A stretch of 64,000 nt of DNA, taken from assembly GCF_025118155.1 (NCBI RefSeq), contig NW_026251396.1:62001-126000 (forward strand), given 5' to 3'. The DNA comes from Cokeromyces recurvatus (lineage: Eukaryota > Mucoromycota > Mucoromycetes > Mucorales > Mucoraceae). The position numbers were made by a program, and so were the translations under genes. This document shows, one piece after another, positions 56,901 through 64,000 of this stretch (positions are counted from its first letter, which is position 1; every line of letters begins with the position of its first letter). The notes beneath the pieces were generated by a model. It saw nothing but the letters and a program-made list of their open reading frames with translations. It made no database searches and was not told the DNA's origin.

Positions 56901-57580
56901 CAAGTACTTTGGCTTAAACCGACAAATAGAATTTTTACTTTCGACAATTATTTCTTGAGCCAGACTACAATTATTTTAGGCCTTAGCAATATTTAGCTTT
57001 GGGTACGTAACATTTATTTTTGGGCAAACGACAAATTCCACTGTTCGCAATGTAGTTGATGTTAGTGATCAACATTCCTTCAAATATCTGTCCCAATATG
57101 ATACTGACTAGAAATCAATTGAATATCATTATCAAGGTAAAGATCAATAAGGCCTTTCGTAAATTGAAAAAAAAGTAATTATAAACCTTTAAAAGAAATA
57201 ATAATAATAATAAAAGAGCAGCACCAAACATAAGATTTTGTCTATGATATTTCATTAAATCCTTACTGTTTATCTATAATTCTTCATCTTTCATTTATAT
57301 ATATATATACTACTGATGATCAATAGCTATTTGTCCTTTTTTTTTCTAATTCTTACAACTAACGAACTTCTTCTCTGATACTCACAATGATATGTAACTT
57401 AATTATTTAACTTTCTAAAGAGTAAAATGATATTACTTAGATAAATTATTTAGATTGCATATCTTTATAATGATGGCTTCAATTTATTAAAAAAAAAAAG
57501 TCATTCACATCTTAGCAGGATCATATATTAACAAGCAAATTCATTTGTGTTGTTATATAGTAGAAATAGATAACTGGATA

Positions 57581-58926
57581 TTATCCTAGAAATCGACCTC
57601 CATAAGATTTTTCCTGTGTAAAATAAAGTGTATTCGTAAAAGGTAGCCTTAGGCCATAATCATTCATTGCAATACGTTCAACAGCATACTTAGTGACGGC
57701 TGCTAAGTGACTTCCTTTTTGTTGACCAAAGGGCCAACCTGTTAATCGAATACCAGAAAGATAGCCAACTCCATAGTGAGGGCCTAACGAAATGACCATG
57801 TTAGGTAACGATCCATGATAAGGAATCAATTCCTTGTGTTTCATGATGATACGTCGTAAATTCCTTACGAAATGAATGGCTTGCATCTCTGCTGTATAAA
57901 ACATCTTGGGTTCATCAAATGAATTGACATCACCTACTGCAAATACATGTTCTACACCTGGTATCCTCAAGTATTCATCTACAATAATTTGTTTCCGTTC
58001 ATTAAGCCAAACGGATTCCATAAAGTCAGTATTAGGTGTAATACCAACACAATGATACACTAAATCCGGTGTAAACCTTGTATGTGTTTTATTTGTCTCA
58101 TAAACGTCTTTTGTTGCATCGACCTCTGAGGCCATTTCATTTGAAATGATTCGAATAGAGGGTTTAGCTTCCAAGATCTTCTGCGCATTTTTACCTATTT
58201 CTGCAGGTGCACTTGACAATACATATTCAGATGAGTTGACAATCGTAACTTTCTTTTGTGGACTTCGATGAGCTATTTCCGCAGCTAACTCAACACCCAC
58301 AGGACCAGCTCCAATACAGAGGATATCATTTGATTCCAAGTATTTCTGTCGATGTTGGCGCAAATATTCAAGTCGAGCATCCGAATTTAAACATGCTTCA
58401 TTTTCATTGGTAGTAAGAAGGGTTTTCCAAGGGTCTGCATAACTTGATCCTGTACAGATAACTAGATAGTCGTATTCAATGATTGGCTCATGTTCATCAT
58501 TAAACAGATAGACTTTATTATTATTACAAGCGTTAAAATATGAAATCATCATTATTCATTAAAAATATACGACTACCTTTTTTATCTTTCAAAGATTTAA
58601 CTCTTCCAAGTACAAATTGAATATTCCGTTTACTTAAAAAAGGAGCGTAATCAAAAGTGATTTTATTGAAATGTCTTTGAAAGTCATATTCTGTTTTTTC
58701 ATATAAAACAGAGCAAAGACCTGGAGTATATTCATAAAATGACTGTATATATGTGTATATATAAATATATATGTGTATAATTAAATATTGTATATATACA
58801 TTAATATTATAGTACTTTATTATCAATAAGTGTAATATCAAGGCCCTTTGTATTCGCTAATTTTATAGCTATAAGTATCCCTGCCGCTCCACCTCCAAGG
58901 ATAACTAACTTCTTAGTTTCTGACAT
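57581..58926 (-). CDS. AIF/FSP1-like FAD-dependent oxidoreductase
   Basis: Three exons, 58926-58816, 58742-58577 and 58512-57581, giving 402 residues. The fold is the two-dinucleotide-binding AIF/AMID family, which oxidises NAD(P)H with FAD; the animal relative AIFM2/FSP1 reduces quinones. The FAD-binding motif GGGAAG is at 11-16, the NAD(P)H motif GAGPVGVE near 157-165 and the second FAD motif HVFAVGDV near 284. YEYTPGLCSVLY and ITPNTDFM are also family-like. There is no presequence, so it is probably cytosolic or peripheral. No myristoylation glycine follows the Met (MSETKK), unlike FSP1. Identification of the family is good; substrate is not known. Confidence 0.88.
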
Positions 58927-59338
58927 TTGTTAATAAAGATGAAGAAAAAGAGGGAAAAAGAAAATAAAATAAAAGAGAATAAAAGGATTAAAAAATTGAT
59001 GTCATCACATGAATTATTTATATATATATATAGTAAGGTTCTACTAATAGCAGTGGTAGTGAATTGAATTGCCTTATAATATAAAAAGCGTTTCAATTAA
59101 CCTGAAAAAGAAGATTTCTATTCTCCATTTCATCTTGTTTTATTTCCTTTATACACCTTATAGTGAAGATTTATCTTAAAAAAAAAGAAAAAAAAAAAAC
59201 GTCAGCAATTGAATCACAATCATGCAATAAATATGGCTGCTGTGCTATCTGTATTTTGAATAATAAAACTAGGTCATTGAGATTGTCCAAATTTCTCTTA
59301 TATTAAAGAAGTTATTGTTATTAGCAGCAGCAAGTCCC

Positions 59339-59400
<62 letters not shown>

Positions 59401-59699
59401 ATTTGAACTTGCTTATGTAATGAATATAAAAACCCATCCCTCCATTTTGCCCCTCTCCCTTCTCTTTTTTATTATTATTAGTATCAACTGTTTTCTTGAC
59501 AATGATTGTGTAGATTAAATCACTGTTCACTTAATGACACTTGTTGTTCCGAAATCTTATTTAATGCTTTATTAATAACTATTAAAAGATAGGTTACACT
59601 GTGTATCCATGAATATTTTTTCCCTCTACTCCCCCCTTTTTTTTATATATCTATATGTGTATATTCTGTTCTCTTTAATCTGATTTATTTTCTTTCTTT

Positions 59700-59734
<35 letters not shown>

Positions 59735-59749
59735 TTCATCATCTTGCCA
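58927..59749. other. Divergent intergenic with (TTA)18 microsatellite
   Basis: About 820 bp between the AIF-like gene (-) and the IML2-like gene (+). It has A-runs (59178-59200), an 18-unit TTA repeat (59341-59394) and a T-run of about 32 bp ending at 59733, 16 bp before the IML2-like ATG. No gene is seen. Confidence 0.5.
59341..59394 (+). repeat. (TTA)18 microsatellite
   Basis: Eighteen perfect TTA units in an intergenic region; likely length-polymorphic between strains. Confidence 0.9.
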
Positions 59750-62700
59750 ATGTCGAAAACGACATCTAATAAAAAAGCAACTTGGAAAGTAATTCAAAAG
59801 AAATCCAATGAAAAACCTGATTCGATTATATCCCAAGAAAGTAATAATTCTATAAAGGTAGATAAAAAAATATATATATATTTATAATTTTAAGCTTTCC
59901 AGGAAAAAAAACATTGACATACTCATATTGTAGAAATCAAATGAATCCATTCTATCTCATGCCTCTTCTAATACTGACTTTGAGGATGCAGTAAGTGATG
60001 ATGAAGATGACGATTATTTTCAGGATGAAGAAGAAGAAGAAGAGAAAAGAAAAGAAAGTAACAGTATTACAGAACAACAACAGCAGCAGCAACAAGAAAA
60101 TAAAAGTGATGATGAGGATGCGGGAGGCCAAACGAAAGATAAACATCTTTCAAGAATGTCTCTTATATTACCTGCTTTACAATCTCATGATTCGGATGAG
60201 GATTTTAGTGATAATGATGAAATAGAACCCGTAACATCACCAAAAATGACGCCTGATTATGACTCGAGTCGTACAACAAAAGAGAGGGCTCCGGATGATG
60301 AAGAAGAAGAAGAACAAAAAATCAAAATTGAGTCTACCCCCTCGGTTCATGAAGCTGAAAATAGACAGGTTGTATCTTTTACGAATACAACGACTCTAAA
60401 GCCTGCAACTTATGAGCCTATTCCTATTCAAAAGTCTGTCACACACTATCACGAGTCTCTTCCAGCTCAAGAGCAACAACTAGATTCACCTACAATGAAT
60501 GAGCAACAAGAAAAGAATAAACAAGACATTGAGAATAACGAGCAGGATGAGGGTACTGTTCCTTTAGAAGAGGACGTCACTAACAAACAACAAGAGGAGG
60601 CGACAACGATGCTCGATAAAGAAAGTAAACATGAGAATCGTGATATTCCCATGGAGCTGATGATAACTCAGAAGAAACACAAAACTGAGGATGGTAATCT
60701 GGCTACACCAGCCGTATTGAGCGTTTCTATTGAAGAATCTTCCTCTGACAAAGTAAATGAGGATTCTATTATTGCAACCAGCCCCGAGGATAGTCAAGAG
60801 TTAGATAACAGAGAGACTACCTTAGATAGTGGTATTTCTTTATCCCAATTAAACCGATCTTCAAACGATACTGATATGACAATAACAGATCTGAATGAAG
60901 AAACAACGACATCATTTAACCATCTTGCCTCTATCTTACCTGCTGTAAAAGAGTCAATTGAAAATACAATAATTACTGAAAGGAAATCGATCATCATGCA
61001 AGTTAAAGAACAAGACAACGGTCTTTCACCAGAAGATATGGAGCGTGCAAAACGTAGTCGAGAATTTGAGTATCCTATTGAAGATCCTATTGATTTGGAT
61101 ATGTTTAGGGACAATATGATAGCTATTCAAGCTATTGATACCAAGAATATACCCCCAAATAATCTTAAGCCCCATGAACAAGAGAAAGCAGGTTAATACA
61201 AAAAGAAAAAAAATAATACTATGAAAAGAAAAAAGAAATGTGTGAGAGGGGAGTTTTTTTTTTTTTTTTTTTTTTTTTCTTAAAAGTAACTTTTATATAC
61301 ATATATTTATTTCTAGATGAAACAGTAAGAGAGGGCATGTCGTATTTATTTGATAATAAATTTATGAAGGCTAAATCACTATTCCAAACAAAGGCTGGTA
61401 TAGATCCTTTATATGCACTTGGATTAGGTGCAATGGGATTCATTAAGGCAGTGATGACTTATCATGAAGCAGATATGGAAACAGCCATGAATGCACTTGC
61501 TACAGCCTATACAATTGCAAAGGCACAAATTAATAATACATCATTCAAGAAACCATTTAAGGATACATTTAGTCAATATTTTACAACTTTATTATCTTCC
61601 AATAATACAGGTCTCCCCACTAATCCACCTTTGACTAGTATGCCCAACAGTAGCGGTGGTATAGCTTCTCCTAATGCCTTTATACCTAACGGAGTTCTAA
61701 GAGCACATGTTATTAAAGCCGAATGTTGTCTTTTAATGAGTATCCTTCAGATGACTCAAGAAAGTGTTGTAGGTTATCTTAAATGTGGCTTAAATATAAG
61801 AAGAGCCTATAATAGCTATAGTATAGTTTGGCAAGAATATAAAAGGATGGGACAAGAGTATATGAAATACATGGATCCTGACACTATTTCAGGAATTCAG
61901 TTTGGTATCGGAGCCGTTCATCTTATTCTATCCTCAATGCCTGCAAAGATTTTAAAAATATTTTCATTTTTGGGTTGGAAGAGTGATAAGCAACTAGGGT
62001 TTGCATTATTAAAGTTATGTTTAGAAGGGCGAGGGATTCGAGCGCCCTTAGCGGCATTAACACTATTGGCCTATTATTCTATCTTGACCTCATTTGCACC
62101 TCAACTTTATTCAAAGGAAATGATGGCACCTGCCATCGAATGTCTCTTGGATGCACAAACGCATCATCCCAATTCCTGCTTTTTCTTGTTCTTTGCAGCC
62201 CGTATTGCGCGTGTAGCTCGTAACTTGCCACTCTCTATTCAGTCTTTTACCTTTGCCGCTGAATCAAGTCATGGTGAATGGATTGAGGTAGCGATGAAAC
62301 AAAACGCAGATTACGAGATAGGCTTTAACTTGGCCTTACAACTCAATTGGAAATCCGCTGCTCGTTATTTCGAACAATTGAGTCATGAAAATTATTGGTC
62401 ACCTGCTTTCTCAAAATACTTTGTAGGTGCCTGTTATGAGATGTTGGGCCAACGATCAGAGGCCATCCTGGCCTTTGCTGAAGTGTCTCAACTTGCTGAA
62501 AGGAAAAAGATGAGTTACATTGATGCTTATGTCTTGAAAAAGGTAGACTTATTTCAAAGGAGTGGATATCAAGATTTAGATTTCATCTTGCCTGGATTAG
62601 AAATTTTATTAGTTATGAATGCCTTTGGATATTTAGAAAGGGAGAATCTTGAGATTTGTTTAACCAAAGTACAAAATACATTAGAAAAGATTTATGAGAG

Positions 62701-63257
62701 AGAAAAGATGGAATATATGGTTAGATTACGAGAGCTTGTACCTACTACAGACCCACCAAACTATTATGATCAACGAGCTATCCTCTTATTGATAAAGGCA
62801 TCTATTTTAAATTCACTTGATAGACATGAGGAGACCATTGTTCATTTAAATTGGATCTTGGATCATAAGGATCGTATTGAAAATGAAAAATGGGTTATTC
62901 CTTTTACATACTGGGGTAAAATTGATAACTATAGGGAAAGAGGAGAAGAAGAAGAAGAAAAAAGGAAAAAAAAGGAAAAAAAAAAAAGACTAAATTAGCT
63001 AACTAACTAAAATGTGTGTGTATATGTATTTAGAATCGGGTGTCACTAGTTGGGGAATGGGTAAATATAAAAAAAGTCGCAAATTATGGCAACTAGCGAT
63101 GACAAGTACAAAATATGATTTTGAATATCGTATGGCAGTTCGGTTAAGTTTAGCACTTGGCAAATGTGATGAAATGGGTGTACCTCATATTGAAGAAGAA
63201 GACATGAAAGGCTCTATGACAATAGGACGAAAAAGAATGCCTATCTTAAACTCATAA
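59750..63257 (+). CDS. IML2/TTC39 family protein with long acidic N-terminus
   Basis: Four exons, 59750-59857, 59934-61191, 61317-62915 and 63034-63257, giving 1062 residues. Residues 456-1062 form the IML2/TTC39 helical repeat domain (DETVREGMSYLFDNKFMKAK, then RAHVIKAECCLLMSILQM, FGIGAVHLILSSMPAKILKI, and a closing GKYKKSRKLWQLAM). Yeast Iml2 is linked to inclusion-body clearance and lipid droplets; TTC39 proteins act in lipid metabolism. The first 455 residues are acidic and disordered, with Asp/Glu and Gln runs and many Ser/Thr, and have no counterpart in the shorter family members. The ATG at 59750 directly follows a long T-run. Identification of the C-terminal domain is good. Confidence 0.9.
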
Positions 63258-64000
63258 TTATTTCCTTTTTTTTTTTATCTACTGAAAATATATAATTGTA
63301 TATTATTATAAAATAAAACAAAGTAAAATAAAATAAAGCAAAATAAAATAAAAAATAAAAATGATATAGGTATTTTTGCGCATATATTTAGGGAAAAAAA
63401 GTCTTATTCTCCGGGTAATAACAATAAATTTGAATGTCTTGGAAATATAATCTAATAAATGAACTGAGTTATTACATGATAAAAAAAAAAAAAAAAAAAA
63501 AAAATTATAATAATAAAAATAATAGCGAAAAAAACAAAAGGAATGATTAGCACTCAATAATTAAACGTCATTTATTATTTCATAAATTAATATAAAGTCT
63601 ATTTTACAAAAGAATCTCGAGAAAGAGTCAATATTAATTGACAGTTTATTTAACTATAATATGCACATACAGTAAGACATGATCTCGACTTGAAAAAAAT
63701 AAAAAAAGAAAATATGTATTATGTAAAACCTTTTAAATTATATGTATTTGTTTCCCCTACCATGTTATTTTCACACTATGAAACGACTGATTAGGGAAAT
63801 AGTTATAATTTTAAATAGAGGAACAATAGGTATTATTTTACATTCATGTATTGGATTGCCTACTTCTTCACAAAAAGAGTTGATTTTATATACACTGATT
63901 ATTCTTACAAGAAATTATCTTAATTTTGTTATAATATAAACAAGCAGATACACACATAATACATGCATATGAATATGTACGTGTAACTTTATTTATTATA
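63258..64000. other. Intergenic, right edge of window
   Basis: AT-rich sequence with an AAAAT-type repeat (63306-63360) and a 25-bp A-run (63480-63504). A 65-codon open frame at 63742-63939 (+) has no recognisable content. It contains the IML2-like terminator; the next gene lies outside. Confidence 0.45.

Larger units (their letters stand above)
55903..57580. other. Gene-poor stretch with transposon relics
   Basis: About 1.7 kb with a 37-bp T-run (55922-55958), a 27-bp A-run (56399-56425), a triple degenerate repeat (56727-56794) and a transposase fragment (56790-56900), the last two listed separately. The rest has stops in all frames. Confidence 0.5.

Noticed and set aside
59321..59530. Minus-strand open frame of 69 codons
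   Set aside because: It mostly translates the TTA microsatellite (poly-Ile).

Overview
The window is nuclear DNA of an early-diverging fungus, most likely a member of the Mucoromycota (Mucorales type). It is very AT-rich. Most genes carry several short introns (about 45-150 bp) with GTAAGT-like donors and TAG/CAG acceptors. The gene set is fungal: an Hsp104 disaggregase, a chitin synthase-like glycosyltransferase, an Ndt80/PhoG transcription factor, a Pho85-type cyclin and a Kin1/MARK kinase. It also holds genes lost from many yeasts (a FUS/TAF15-like protein, PDCD7/U11-U12 59K, LENG1). No rRNA, tRNA, CRISPR or viral gene was seen. Exon joins below were worked out by hand; unless stated otherwise, phases close on one uninterrupted frame.

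Layout. 0-16 kb: end of an unknown gene, HSP104 (+), NAA15 (+), a convergent multi-exon gene of unknown function (-), a FUS-like gene divergent from it (+), and a Pcl-type cyclin (+). 16-18 kb: gene-poor, with a 574-bp TA-flanked inverted-repeat element. 18-32 kb: chitin synthase-like protein (+), cytosolic prolyl-tRNA synthetase (-), arrestin-like protein (-), PDCD7 (+) overlapping Misato/DML1 (-) tail to tail, LENG1 (-). 34-46 kb: Ndt80-like factor (+), AFG1-like ATPase (-), a 15-exon SNF2 ATPase (-), Kin1-like kinase (-), a small YjdJ-type acetyltransferase (-). 46-57.5 kb: an accessory zone of decayed Tc1/mariner transposons and broken ORFs, with phosphomannomutase (+), an MSP-domain protein (+) and a small Cys-containing gene (-) embedded. 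57.5-64 kb: AIF/FSP1-like oxidoreductase (-) and an IML2/TTC39 family gene (+).

The genes are not organised as an operon or an obvious secondary-metabolite or defence cluster; most are housekeeping. Two threads stand out. Three genes concern RNA processing (FUS-like, PDCD7, LENG1), and PDCD7 implies a minor (U12) spliceosome. At least four independent relics of TA-inserting DNA transposons lie in two gene-poor zones. The most unusual single features are the chitin synthase-like protein that keeps its donor-site motifs but has lost the usual catalytic ones, and a 15-nt microexon that carries most of the Walker A loop of the SNF2 ATPase.
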